From Deltaproteobacteria bacterium (GTDB lineage: Bacteria; Desulfobacterota; DSM-4660; Desulfatiglandales; HGW-15), in contig JAFGFY010000112.1 in the NCBI GenBank assembly GCA_016930795.1, positions 1 through 43,501 on the forward strand: a stretch of 43,501 bases of DNA. Direction: 5' to 3'. Position 1 is the first letter of the stretch. Every line of letters starts with the position of its first letter. Under the pieces are notes generated by a model. That model was not told the origin of the DNA, did no database searches, and saw only the letters and a program-made list of their open reading frames with translations. A program made the translations under genes and the position numbers. Positions 36,318-43,501 of the stretch are shown piece after piece.

Positions 36318-36339
36318 AGATAAGTAAATGGGTTAATAC

Positions 36340-36481
36340 GAGACCTTTGAAAAACACCCCCTTTTGCCCAATCTCGGCGTCAGACTCAAATTCTAATCCG
36401 CGAAATACTACGGGTATTCCTGTGGTTAGAATTCTCGCCTTCCTTGACCTTAAACAAAATTGAATATTTTTCAAAGGTCTC
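36340..36481. mobile_element. 142-bp terminal-inverted-repeat element (MITE-like) between convergent genes
   Basis: The ends are perfect 15-bp inverted repeats: GAGACCTTTGAAAAA (36340-36354) and its complement (36467-36481). The interior is also imperfectly palindromic: CAAAATTG/TTTTG words, AATTCTAA with TTAGAATT, and AATAC with GTATT around the centre near 36410. It contains no plausible gene. It reaches the last two bases of the HD-GYP stop codon and could serve both convergent genes as a terminator-like hairpin. I recall similar GAGACCTTTGAAAAA-ended elements in deltaproteobacterial genomes, but this needs a search. Confidence 0.7.
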
Positions 36482-37619
36482 AATACGTAGATTGAGCCAG
36501 AGGAAATCCCTTTGAGATGGTTTCCTGGGCCGTTTCCTGGGATAGAAAAACATTTTGGATTTCAACTATTCCGTCAACGCTACCGACAAAAAGGTCCACT
36601 AGTTCCGGATCGAAATGCTTACCGCGTCCATCCCACAGAACCTGGAATGCCATATCATTTGAGAAGGCCTCCTTGTAAGGGCGTTTGCTTGTAAGGGCGT
36701 CAAAGACATCTGCAATGGCGCTAATCCTGCCCTCAACGGGAATCTCATCTCCGCGAAGACCTTTTGGATAGCCTGAACCGTCCCACTTTTCGTGGTGCGT
36801 AAGGGCAATGATCTCACCTAACCGGAGAAGCTGGGAAGTCGATTTTTGCAGTATTTTTGCCCCGATTGTAGGGTGGCGTTTGATATGCTGCCATTCCCGG
36901 CGGTTGAGTTTGCCCGGTTTGAGAAGAATTTCATGAGGAATTCCGATCTTTCCGATGTCATGCATCGGGCTGGCCTGATGAATCAGTTCAATCCTTTGGG
37001 GTGACAGTTGGAGTCTTTTTGCGATTAGAGCGCTGAACTGACTCATCCGTTGAATATGGGCGGCACTGCCTAGGTCGTTGTATTCAGCCGCGGCCACTAG
37101 TCTTTGAATGGTTTCAAGATTAGCCGCACGCAGCCTGCGCTGTGCCTCCACTACATCATCGAGGGCGGTGCGAAGGGCCTGTGTTCTTCTTCGAACAACG
37201 TCTTCCAGTTGGTCTTTGTGTCGGCGGAGAGCGTCATGGGCAGCTTTCATCCCGAGCAGGGACTTTATACGGACACGAATCTCAGTGAGGTCGAAAGGCT
37301 TTGCGACAAAGTCATTGGCGCCGGCATTCACCGCGCCGATTCGGTCTTCCCGGGTGGCCATTCCGGTGACCATAATAATGGGGAGCTCATTTGCCAAATA
37401 CTGCTTTCGGATGGAACGGGCCACCTCGAACCCATCCATGCCGGGCATGTTGACATCCAGAAGGATCAGGTCAATGTCCAACCCGACCTTGGCCATAGCT
37501 TCGAAACCATCTTCGGCGGTTTCGACTTCGTGTTGAAGAGAACTGACCATGTCGGACAGCAACCCTAGAATTTTCGGATCATCGTCAACAATCAGGATTC
37601 GCGTGGGTCTGTCCATCAT
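36480..37619 (-). CDS. HD-GYP response regulator (c-di-GMP phosphodiesterase)
   Basis: A 379-residue protein: receiver domain (1-120; phospho-acceptor Asp in LILLDVNMPGMDG, Lys in FVAKPFD), a coiled-coil linker (about 130-170) and an HD-GYP domain. The HD pair is PMHDIGKIGIP and the GYP signature is THHEKWDGSGYPKGLRGDEIP, so the metal site appears complete and it should hydrolyse c-di-GMP. ATG 37619 (or 37616) has AGGTGA upstream. It is monocistronic and convergent with the CNT transporter. Confidence 0.92.
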   Translation of the reverse strand: MMDRPTRILIVDDDPKILGLLSDMVSSLQHEVETAEDGFEAMAKVGLDIDLILLDVNMPGMDGFEVARSIRKQYLANELPIIMVTGMATREDRIGAVNAGANDFVAKPFDLTEIRVRIKSLLGMKAAHDALRRHKDQLEDVVRRRTQALRTALDDVVEAQRRLRAANLETIQRLVAAAEYNDLGSAAHIQRMSQFSALIAKRLQLSPQRIELIHQASPMHDIGKIGIPHEILLKPGKLNRREWQHIKRHPTIGAKILQKSTSQLLRLGEIIALTHHEKWDGSGYPKGLRGDEIPVEGRISAIADVFDALTSKRPYKEAFSNDMAFQVLWDGRGKHFDPELVDLFVGSVDGIVEIQNVFLSQETAQETISKGFPLAQSTY

Positions 37620-38102
37620 TTATTCACCTGATCGAGAGAATGAAACTTCCCGCCGCCCGATACGACGGGACCCATGACAAGCGGATGGGGATTCAAAAAC
37701 AACAATAACAAATGAGCACATGACTAGGCGTTTGGGAAACGGGGGCTCTTCTCACATTTAGAGATGGAAATGTGAGTGAAAAAGTGAAAAGCCCTTATGG
37801 GCTCGAGAAACAAATTGCGTGGTCGTTAAGTGAGGAGATAGGACCCCCTATCCGTGTTAGAGGAGTATAGTCGAAAGGCGTCTGCTCGTCAAGCTAAAAA
37901 GAGCCGAAGAATCTATAAATATAGGGTTTTTTGACTCTTGATACGGTTGGAGTTCGAGTAGCGGCCATAACATATTATGGAGTCCTCCAAGAAAAAATCG
38001 GAAATCCTGATCGACGTCTTTTAATTCGAACATCCCGCCTACTTGATGTTGCGTTTTGAATGGGTACCCACACAGTATGTGGTATAAAGAGGATTCAGCT
38101 CA
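37620..38102. other. Intergenic region with several hairpins
   Basis: 483 bp between two minus-strand genes. Palindromes seen: TCCCGCCG/CGACGGGA (37648-37670, one mismatch), CTCACATTT/AAATGTGAG (37751-37776, perfect nine-base stem) and CCATAA/TTATGG near 37967-37982. The first contains the CGGGACCCATGA word, similar to part of the 2654-2696 palindrome. No credible gene. Confidence 0.45.
37779..37803 (-). terminator. Possible terminator on the minus strand
   Basis: Read on the minus strand, AGCCC/GGGCT with a four-base loop (37803-37790) is followed by TTTTCACTTTTT. It could end transcripts from the binding-protein gene, whose stop is 300 bp upstream, so the assignment is weak. Confidence 0.4.
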
Positions 38103-39350
38103 TCAGGGTTGAAAGGTAGGGCGATCACCAAGATTTTCTTGAGTGTCCAAGTCATAAGCGCCATGCTTATCGCAATGAGCACAATCTGCTGTCGCGGCAT
38201 TTGGGGGCCAAATGGTTTGGAACTCCCCGTCCTGAATCTGAATGACCAAGGTAAGAAGTTGGTTTTGATTAGTGAAGCTCTTGTATGAGCAAAATTTCAC
38301 AGGACCTAAGACGCTCATCATATTCGTGGTATGCAGCGCCTCTAAGAGATCACCTGCTTCAAGAGAGAGGGTTCTCTCCAGAATATCTCTACAGACTTGG
38401 GCCGCAGCATAGGCCTGTGCGCTATGGTAGTCAGGTTCGGCTCCGTATCTCGCCTTATAATGTTGAACGAATTCATTAGCACCAGGATAATTAACCTGAG
38501 GTATCCAGACCGCGGAGGCTAGCAGATTCTCAGATCTTGGACCGAGCCCTTTGATGAATTCAGGGGCGCTAAAGGTCCCTACACTTCCCGCAAGCATCTT
38601 GGGGTGAGTCTCCGAATGAGCCAGCTGACTGACCAGGGCTACGGAATCCCTTAGATTGGCTGCCACAAAGGCTATATCGGCGTTGGAGGCACCTATCTCT
38701 TCGGCTATTTCTTCGAAATCCCCTGCCCATGGCTCATAGGCCTCGTATGTCAACACCTCGATAAAGTTTTCGTCGCACCAGTTCTTCATGCCCTGAGCAC
38801 TAAATATACCGAACCGGGTGTTTTCGAATACAATGCTCATGGATCTTGGTTGATTGATGTTGCAGAGAAAGTCCTCAAGACCGGAGTTGTAGTCATTGAC
38901 AGGAGGATTTACCCTGAAGGTAAATTCCCAACCTTGTTGGGTGATTTCATCGGCAGCAGCGCTGGAAGAGATAAAGGGAATTCGTTTCCATTCACAAACC
39001 TCTGCCACGGCGAAGGCAACCGCGCTGCTATACCCGCCCATGATGATTGAAACACCCTGTTCGGAGATCAGATTCTCGACCGATTCCCTCCCTGTTTCCG
39101 CCATCCCACGTGTGTCTATGAACAGAAATTCCATGGGCCATCCCGCGTATTTCCCTTGCCTGATACCGCCTGAGGCATTGATTTCTTCCAAAGCCATGAC
39201 ATACGATTTTCGATGCAAATCGCCAAGTGAGGACTTCGTCCCTGATAAAGGTAATGGGAGACCGATCCTGATGACATGGTCTTCTTCATCCCCCTGGGCA
39301 TGAGACGGCACCAATGGGAAGATGAGTAAGAAACAAACGCCTGTGACCAC
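38103..39350 (-). CDS. Branched-chain-amino-acid-type ABC substrate-binding protein
   Basis: A periplasmic binding protein of the Peripla_BP_6 (LivJ-like) family: mature part begins near HVIRIGLPLPLSGTKSSLGDLH; MALEEINASGGI and VENLISEQGVSIIMGGYSSAV are family blocks, and the C-terminal half includes YKARYGAEPDYHSAQAYAAAQVC. No permease or ATPase gene is in the window, so it is an orphan binding protein, possibly feeding a distant transporter or a sensor. The only standard start is GTG 39350, giving a 415-residue protein with a short uncharged signal segment. Reading 8 codons further upstream to an ATC (39374) gives a full signal peptide (SRIAHIF, hydrophobic core, PSHA) with AAAGGAG spaced five bases away, so the true start may be non-standard. 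Confidence 0.85.
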   Translation of the reverse strand: MVTGVCFLLIFPLVPSHAQGDEEDHVIRIGLPLPLSGTKSSLGDLHRKSYVMALEEINASGGIRQGKYAGWPMEFLFIDTRGMAETGRESVENLISEQGVSIIMGGYSSAVAFAVAEVCEWKRIPFISSSAAADEITQQGWEFTFRVNPPVNDYNSGLEDFLCNINQPRSMSIVFENTRFGIFSAQGMKNWCDENFIEVLTYEAYEPWAGDFEEIAEEIGASNADIAFVAANLRDSVALVSQLAHSETHPKMLAGSVGTFSAPEFIKGLGPRSENLLASAVWIPQVNYPGANEFVQHYKARYGAEPDYHSAQAYAAAQVCRDILERTLSLEAGDLLEALHTTNMMSVLGPVKFCSYKSFTNQNQLLTLVIQIQDGEFQTIWPPNAATADCAHCDKHGAYDLDTQENLGDRPTFQP

Positions 39351-39371
39351 GAATATGTGCGCTATTCTTGA

Positions 39372-39386
39372 GATAACTACTCCTTT
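39372..39386 (-). promoter_or_regulatory. Ribosome-binding site pointing to a non-standard AUC start
   Basis: On the minus strand AAAGGAG (39386-39380) is followed by TAGTT and then ATC (39374-39372), in frame with the binding-protein gene. The annotated GTG lies 29 bases from this site and has no site of its own. The rest of the gap to 39771 holds no convincing gene. Confidence 0.5.
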
Positions 39387-39771
39387 CCATGAGGGTCTTG
39401 TTTCGAAATCTGCGTATTCTCAACCATCTGACAAGAAATTATCTCATTTTCCATCCTGTTTCAAGCGAATCATTGATGGCCTCGAATCAAGATCATTTTG
39501 CCCCTTCATTCGCCGCCGCCATTCCATACGCCATATTTTTTACGCCCGAAGATCCTGTTTACAGCGAATTGGCTTCGATGTTATGTTTGATAATAATTTT
39601 CTCCAAGAGCGAAGCTGAACTCCAAGGCTTCCAAGCAAAATAAGGATACTGAATTGCGATTGATCTGATTGGCCTGTCAAATCAAGCCCTTATGCTTCAC
39701 AAAATTCTGTTATCAGGTTTTTCTTGGCCAGCAACCGATATAAAATGAGGTCAAATCTAGTGGAGTAATTT

Positions 39772-40764
39772 ATGATGAACATGATGGAAATAGCGAAGGC
39801 TCCTCTCATCAACCTGGATTCTAAAGCGATCAATGACGACCCCGGACCCTTTTGCATGAGTTACGGATTTGCCTTGGACCCACTCATCCGCTCTATTCAG
39901 GAATTCGGCCTCATCAACCTGCCCATCGTGGTGAAGGGAGGAGAGGGGAGGATTGATGTGGTTTCAGGCTATCGACGAATACTCGCCCTCAAGAATCTTC
40001 AAATAGGAGAAATCTCTTGTAGAGACGCCACCGGTTTAGGCCTTTCCCCTCTGCGACATCTTCTCTTGAACCTTCACGAGAATAGTGTCACCAGGCAGTT
40101 CAATGAGGTAGAAAAGGCCATGATCCTGGCCCGACTTATTCATCATATCCCCAGAGAAGAGGTTATTCACTCATACATGCCCTTATTGTCCCTTCCTTCC
40201 CGTGAATCGACCCTAGACCTATTCTTGAATATGGACGGGCAGGATCACAGCTTGAAGAGCGCCCTTGCCAAAGGAGAGGTTTCTGTCAAGGCATTTGAAG
40301 CTCTCTTGGCAGTTGAATCCGACTTTCGTACAGACCTTGTTCAGTTAATCCTGAATCTAAGGTTGACCTTCAATCAACAACTTCAATTCATCGAAATGGC
40401 GAATGATATTTGCATAAGGGATGGCATAGATATCCCCGGATTGTTCAAACAATCACCCTTTGTCGAAATTATGGAGAACGAGAAGCTCAACCTGCCGCAG
40501 AAAACAAAGGGAATTCTTGGACTCCTGCGGTCAGTCCGTTTCCCGCTCTTAACCCGCTCAGAAGAATCCTTTAGAAAAGCGGTTTCAGGACTGGGATTGT
40601 CCGATAAATTAAGAATATCTCATCCGCCCTTTTTCGAGGGGCCTGACTATCGTCTTGAGATCACTTTCGGAAACGGCAGGCAACTGAAAGATAGGATCAA
40701 GGTCCTCAACAATTTGGAAGGGCTTGAAGCACTGGCTGATCCCTGGCAAGAGGAAAAGCGATGA
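39772..40764 (+). CDS. ParB-like nuclease-domain protein
   Basis: A 330-residue protein with the ParB N-terminal core: a SIQEFGLINLPIVV strand block, VVSGYRRILALKNLQIG (the GxRRxxA nucleotide-contact box) and NLHENSVTRQFNEVEKAMILARLI (the second box). The middle region (about 125-185) follows ParB's helix-turn-helix layout (VSVKAFEALLAVE). The C-terminal ~140 residues are not recognised. ParB cores bind CTP, but some relatives act as nucleases or transcription factors. No parA or parS-like site is present, so it is probably not the chromosome-partition ParB. Start: ATG with GGAG six bases upstream. Its stop overlaps the start of the radical SAM gene (ATGA). Confidence 0.8.
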   Translation: MMNMMEIAKAPLINLDSKAINDDPGPFCMSYGFALDPLIRSIQEFGLINLPIVVKGGEGRIDVVSGYRRILALKNLQIGEISCRDATGLGLSPLRHLLLNLHENSVTRQFNEVEKAMILARLIHHIPREEVIHSYMPLLSLPSRESTLDLFLNMDGQDHSLKSALAKGEVSVKAFEALLAVESDFRTDLVQLILNLRLTFNQQLQFIEMANDICIRDGIDIPGLFKQSPFVEIMENEKLNLPQKTKGILGLLRSVRFPLLTRSEESFRKAVSGLGLSDKLRISHPPFFEGPDYRLEITFGNGRQLKDRIKVLNNLEGLEALADPWQEEKR

Positions 40765-41864
40765 CAGGGCCTGCGCGTTTCAAAAGGATACGGGTGGAAG
40801 AGGGGGCAGAGACCTATTCTCAGACTAGCGTGATCCTTGGCCGGCTGAATGGCCTCCCCGTAGAGCATGTGAAACCCGTACAATCCCGGCAAGGACCTGG
40901 TGCCTTGGACTTGGACAAAGAGACCCTTCGCCTACTCCCTTTTCAAGGAGAATTTCTCAAGCCATGTCCGGGAACAAAAGAATACATCTGTTGCGGGTAT
41001 CAGATTCTGCATGTAGGCACAAACTGCCCCCTGGATTGCAGTTATTGTGTTCTGCAGGCATATTTCAACCAGCCGGAATTGAGGGTATTTGTCAATCTTG
41101 AGAGCAAACTCGATCAAATAGGCGACTATATAGACAGAAATTCAGGTAAACTCTTCAGAATCGGCACGGGTGAATTCATGGACAGTCTAGCCCTCGAATC
41201 CGTAGTCGGCTGGAGGAAGCTCCTTCTTCCTTTTCTCTCAAATAGGATGAATGCGGTACTTGAGCTTAAGACAAAGACAGAAGAAGTCGATGGACTCCTC
41301 TCATCCCCATGGCGGGAAAGAATTATTGTATCATGGTCGTTGAACAGCCCTTCAATCGCAGCTGTAGAAGAGAAGGGGGCGCCGAGCATTAAAAAGAGGC
41401 TGGAAGCGGCCCGTCGCTGCCAAGATGAGGGTTTTGTTGTGGGCTTTCACTTTGATCCTTTGATTGAGCATCAGGATTGGAAAGATGCATATAGAAGGAC
41501 TGTGGATATGATGGATGATCTAATCAATCCGAATGGGATTATTTGGATAAGCCTGGGCTGTCTCAGATATATGCCTTTGCTAAAGAAAGTGATCAGAAAA
41601 AGACACACCGGATCCCATATTCTGGACGGGGAATTCATCCTCGGATTTGATGGAAAAATGCGTTATTTCAAACCCATAAGGGTTGGCATGTATACCTATA
41701 TGTCCAAAATCCTTAATCAGTGGCACGATGATCTCGGGGTCTATCTGTGTATGGAAAGTGATGAGATTTGGCAGAGAAGCCTTGGGTGGTCCCCTGAGCA
41801 TTCAGAAGGGCTTTCACGCTATCTGGATCAAAGGGCCGCGAATGTTTTTGGAATGAACTATTGA
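40761..41864 (+). CDS. Spore-photoproduct-lyase-like radical SAM protein
   Basis: A 367-residue radical SAM enzyme. The cluster motif CPLDCSYC (Cys89, Cys93, Cys96) binds the [4Fe-4S] and SAM. FRIGTGEFMDSLAL and YFNQPELRVFVNLE match the SPL (SplB) family, which repairs thymine dimers in spores. The Cys that donates hydrogen in B. subtilis SPL (about 45-50 residues after the cluster motif) has no counterpart here, and Cys69, Cys77 and Cys78 precede the motif, so the reaction may differ. It is translationally coupled to the ParB-like gene, which suggests a joint function on DNA; the substrate is unknown. Confidence 0.83.
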   Translation: MTGPARFKRIRVEEGAETYSQTSVILGRLNGLPVEHVKPVQSRQGPGALDLDKETLRLLPFQGEFLKPCPGTKEYICCGYQILHVGTNCPLDCSYCVLQAYFNQPELRVFVNLESKLDQIGDYIDRNSGKLFRIGTGEFMDSLALESVVGWRKLLLPFLSNRMNAVLELKTKTEEVDGLLSSPWRERIIVSWSLNSPSIAAVEEKGAPSIKKRLEAARRCQDEGFVVGFHFDPLIEHQDWKDAYRRTVDMMDDLINPNGIIWISLGCLRYMPLLKKVIRKRHTGSHILDGEFILGFDGKMRYFKPIRVGMYTYMSKILNQWHDDLGVYLCMESDEIWQRSLGWSPEHSEGLSRYLDQRAANVFGMNY

Positions 41865-41940
41865 TTTTCGAGTAATTGATGCTATCTTATACAATAATAG
41901 CGAAGAGAAAGCCGACGCACAAATGACGGAGGATTTAAAC

Positions 41941-42165
41941 ATGCTGAAAGATCAAATTGAGGACGCTTTGAATAAGGTGAGACCTTCTCTGCAGGCTGAT
42001 GGTGGCGATGTTGAGCTTGTCGATGTGGATGAGGGGGGCGTGGTTAAAGTCAAGTTAACAGGCGCCTGTGGGGGCTGTCCTATGTCTCAGATGACCCTCA
42101 AGATGGGAATTGAGAAGGTCTTGAAACAGAATGTCCCGCAAATCAATAGGGTCGAAGCGGTATAA
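41941..42165 (+). CDS. Nfu-type iron-sulfur carrier (NifU C-terminal domain)
   Basis: A 74-residue NifU C-terminal-domain protein that can carry a [4Fe-4S] or [2Fe-2S] cluster and pass it to apo-proteins. ALNKVRPSLQADGGDVELVDV and the cluster motif GACGGCPMSQMTLKMGIE (CxxC) are diagnostic. ATG 41941 is chosen because GGAGG lies seven bases upstream; ATG 41923 would put that site inside the gene. It follows the radical SAM gene by 76 bp, with a possible TACAAT -10 near 41891, and may supply clusters to that enzyme. An intrinsic terminator lies at 42282-42315. Confidence 0.9.
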   Translation: MLKDQIEDALNKVRPSLQADGGDVELVDVDEGGVVKVKLTGACGGCPMSQMTLKMGIEKVLKQNVPQINRVEAV

Positions 42166-42281
42166 ACGGCCGATATGCACCCTTAATCTTTCTATCAATC
42201 GAGGAGAAGGGCAAGGACCTTTCAGGTTCCAAGACGTTCTTCTCGAAATCCAGGGAAAACAACAACTAGACAAGAAAAAAG

Positions 42282-42315
42282 AAGGCAGATCCGGATCTCC
42301 GGACTGCCTTTTTTT
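42282..42315. terminator. Bidirectional intrinsic terminator between nfu and the COX24-like gene
   Basis: AAGGCAG (42282-42288) and CTGCCTT (42304-42310) enclose TCCGGA/TCCGGA, giving a long GC-rich stem with a two-base loop, followed by TTTTTTT on the plus strand. On the minus strand the same stem is followed by CTTTTTTC, so it can end both convergent transcripts. Confidence 0.85.
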
Positions 42316-42336
42316 AGAGAATATAGGCAAAGTATA

Positions 42337-42426
42337 TTACTTGTTTTTGTGCCTCATCGCCTTTTTCAATTTTCTATATTTGTGCTTTCTAATCTTTTTG
42401 CGCCGCTTCTTGACCACACTACCCAT
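42337..42426 (-). CDS. AURKAIP1/COX24-domain small basic protein
   Basis: A 29-residue protein read on the minus strand (ATG at 42426-42424, TAA at 42339-42337). The sequence begins MGSVVKKRRKKIRKHKYRK and continues with Lys, Arg, His and Leu to a KNK end. This matches the short, extremely basic AURKAIP1/COX24 domain proteins of bacteria, which are homologous to a mitochondrial small-subunit ribosomal protein. GGAGG lies 11 bases upstream. It probably binds rRNA at the ribosome. It is easily missed by gene callers because of its length. Confidence 0.8.
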   Translation of the reverse strand: MGSVVKKRRKKIRKHKYRKLKKAMRHKNK

Positions 42427-42610
42427 GAATATCATAACCTCCGCGAGAAATTAACGAAAGGTCTTTGTACAATGCGGTAATGGAGTATGTCAATAAATAT
42501 CAGGAAATAATTGAGAATTCTTAGTGCGATCCGTGACGATTGATCCGCTGGATGTTGTGATAGGGGAAAGGAGAAGATAAAGAGATAAAAGCAAGTTTAC
42601 ATAATATATA

Positions 42611-43480
42611 TTATCCGACATCATCTGGGATTCTCAATTTAGACTTATAAAGGGCTTTATCCGCCTCTTCCACCAAGCCCTTGACCGTCATCCCCGTACT
42701 ATACGTCGAGTAACCCATGCTCGCATTATACTCTTTCTCTTCGAGAGACTTCTCTATACGCCTACAGATCTCTTCCGCCATGCCGCGGTCGGCTTCAGTG
42801 AGAATGATGGCGAACTCATCTCCTCCATAACGATACCCAGAGTCCGCCCCCTCTCTGATAAGGTTGCTGATAATCCCGCCGAAGCTGCGGAGGACCTCAT
42901 CCCCCGCAAAGTGGCCGTAAGTATCGTTGTAGGCCTTAAAATCATCTAAATCAAGGAGGATGAGTGAAAACGGGCGAAACTGCCTTTTGGCCCGAGCCAG
43001 TTCTTCTTTAAGCCGCGTGTAAAAATGTCGTTGGTTATAAAGCCCTGTAAGGGAATCGGTGATTGAGAGCTCGCTCAACTCTGCCCTACGATCCCGGTCC
43101 AGTATAATTCGTTGGACCTTGGCCTCTAATTCGCCTGCCTCAAAGGGTTTTTTGACAAAATCACTCGCCCCGGCGCTTATTACTTCTTTATAGGGGTAAC
43201 CCTTTGGAACAGTGGTCATGACCAACACGCTGACTTCGGGATGATTCAGAACAACGTCATGAAACACCTTCAATCTTTTTGAATCAGGCCCTGTGAGGTC
43301 GGATAAGAGAAAGGTGAATTGGTTTTCCTTTAGCATTTCAAGTGCTTGAGAAACACTAGTAGCAGGATCGGCCTTAAAGCCAAGAAAGGAGAGTGTGCGG
43401 AGGAGTTCTTCTCGGAAATGAGGATCCTTTTCCAATACGAGTAGGTGTTCTTTGCTGTAGTCGATAGATGCTTTTTTCAA
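42611..43480 (-). CDS. Receiver-GGDEF response regulator (diguanylate cyclase)
   Basis: A 289-residue protein: receiver-like domain (about 10-125; LLSDLTGPDS carries the probable phospho-acceptor Asp, SDFVKKPFEA the conserved Lys) and a GGDEF domain. The catalytic motif YRYGGDEFAIIL is intact, as are SLTGLYNQRHF and LILLDLDDFKAYNDTYGH, so it should make c-di-GMP. The product-inhibition site expected five residues before GGDEF (RxxD) reads EGAD, so feedback control may be lost. It is transcribed towards the COX24-like gene on the same strand, with a 184-bp gap in which I see no promoter. Confidence 0.9.
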   Translation of the reverse strand: MKKASIDYSKEHLLVLEKDPHFREELLRTLSFLGFKADPATSVSQALEMLKENQFTFLLSDLTGPDSKRLKVFHDVVLNHPEVSVLVMTTVPKGYPYKEVISAGASDFVKKPFEAGELEAKVQRIILDRDRRAELSELSITDSLTGLYNQRHFYTRLKEELARAKRQFRPFSLILLDLDDFKAYNDTYGHFAGDEVLRSFGGIISNLIREGADSGYRYGGDEFAIILTEADRGMAEEICRRIEKSLEEKEYNASMGYSTYSTGMTVKGLVEEADKALYKSKLRIPDDVG

Positions 43481-43501
43481 GGCTCAAAACAAATGATCAA
43501 A

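Noticed and set aside
36155-36463. 102-codon frame across the end of the CNT gene and the inverted-repeat element
   Set aside because: It overlaps the CNT coding region in another frame and runs through a palindrome; composition is not protein-like.
39389-39643. 84-codon plus-strand frame upstream of the ParB-like gene
   Set aside because: No ribosome-binding site and no recognisable domain; it overlaps the probable leader of the binding-protein gene on the other strand.
39772-40764. Chromosome-partition ParB
   Set aside because: No ParA and no parS-like site nearby, and its partner is a radical SAM gene. The ParB core is real but the partition role is not supported.

Overview
The window looks like chromosome from an anaerobic Desulfobacterota (deltaproteobacterial) organism, probably a sulfate reducer or syntroph. 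This is inferred from gene content, with no marker-gene tree: a ResB/CcsB (System II) cytochrome c maturation pair, a B12 adenosyltransferase beside a folate-domain-less MetE-like protein, a GlpA/GlpB/DUF1667 operon, several FAD oxidoreductases, many PAS/HD-GYP/GGDEF signalling proteins, and palindromic repeats of a type I recall from such genomes. No rRNA, tRNA, CRISPR array or prophage was seen.

Layout. 1-998: 3' part of a HUH (Y1/RAYT-like) transposase with a DnaA domain IV-like tail. 1049-2632: Tat-exported FAD dehydrogenase, followed by a cluster of palindromes (2654-2820). 2933-4084: corrinoid adenosyltransferase and TrmL. 4174-7892 (minus): small protein, ExbB, ExbD, FtsB/DivIC-like, TPR protein and MetE-like protein. 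8156-10419 (minus): ResB-CcsB. 10805-16089 (plus): serS, a transpeptidase-type PBP, glmS and PlsC, a group biased towards envelope synthesis. 16170-19538 (plus): OPT transporter, Fur, and a Fur-FeoA fusion; the OPT and Fur genes share an upstream sequence word that may be an operator. 19546-20220 (minus): small Kdo/RIO-like kinase. 20616-22726 (minus): a divergent SucCD-type acyl-CoA synthetase, divergent from an FCD/GntR regulator (23092-23838), with candidate promoters facing both ways. 24032-27175: GlpA-, GlpB- and DUF1667-type genes behind a terminator-containing leader. 27553-28380: ThiF with a fused ThiS-like domain.

28559-33348 is a signalling block: a Hanks kinase, a 715-residue protein ending in a degenerate GGDEF fold, and (minus) a PAS histidine kinase with an eroded ATPase domain. 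33662-36317: RmlD, a SixA-like phosphatase and a CNT nucleoside transporter. A 142-bp terminal-inverted-repeat element (36340-36481) lies between this last gene and a convergent HD-GYP response regulator. 38103-39350 (minus): orphan amino-acid-type binding protein, possibly starting at an AUC codon further upstream. 39772-42165: a ParB-like protein translationally coupled to a spore-photoproduct-lyase-like radical SAM protein, then an Nfu-type Fe-S carrier. A bidirectional terminator separates these from a 29-residue AURKAIP1/COX24-type basic protein (42337-42426, minus) and a REC-GGDEF regulator (42611-43480, minus).

The best candidates for something undescribed are the ParB-like/SPL-like pair, the Fur-FeoA fusion with its putative regulon, the kinase/degenerate-GGDEF/degenerate-histidine-kinase block, and the divergent SucCD pair.
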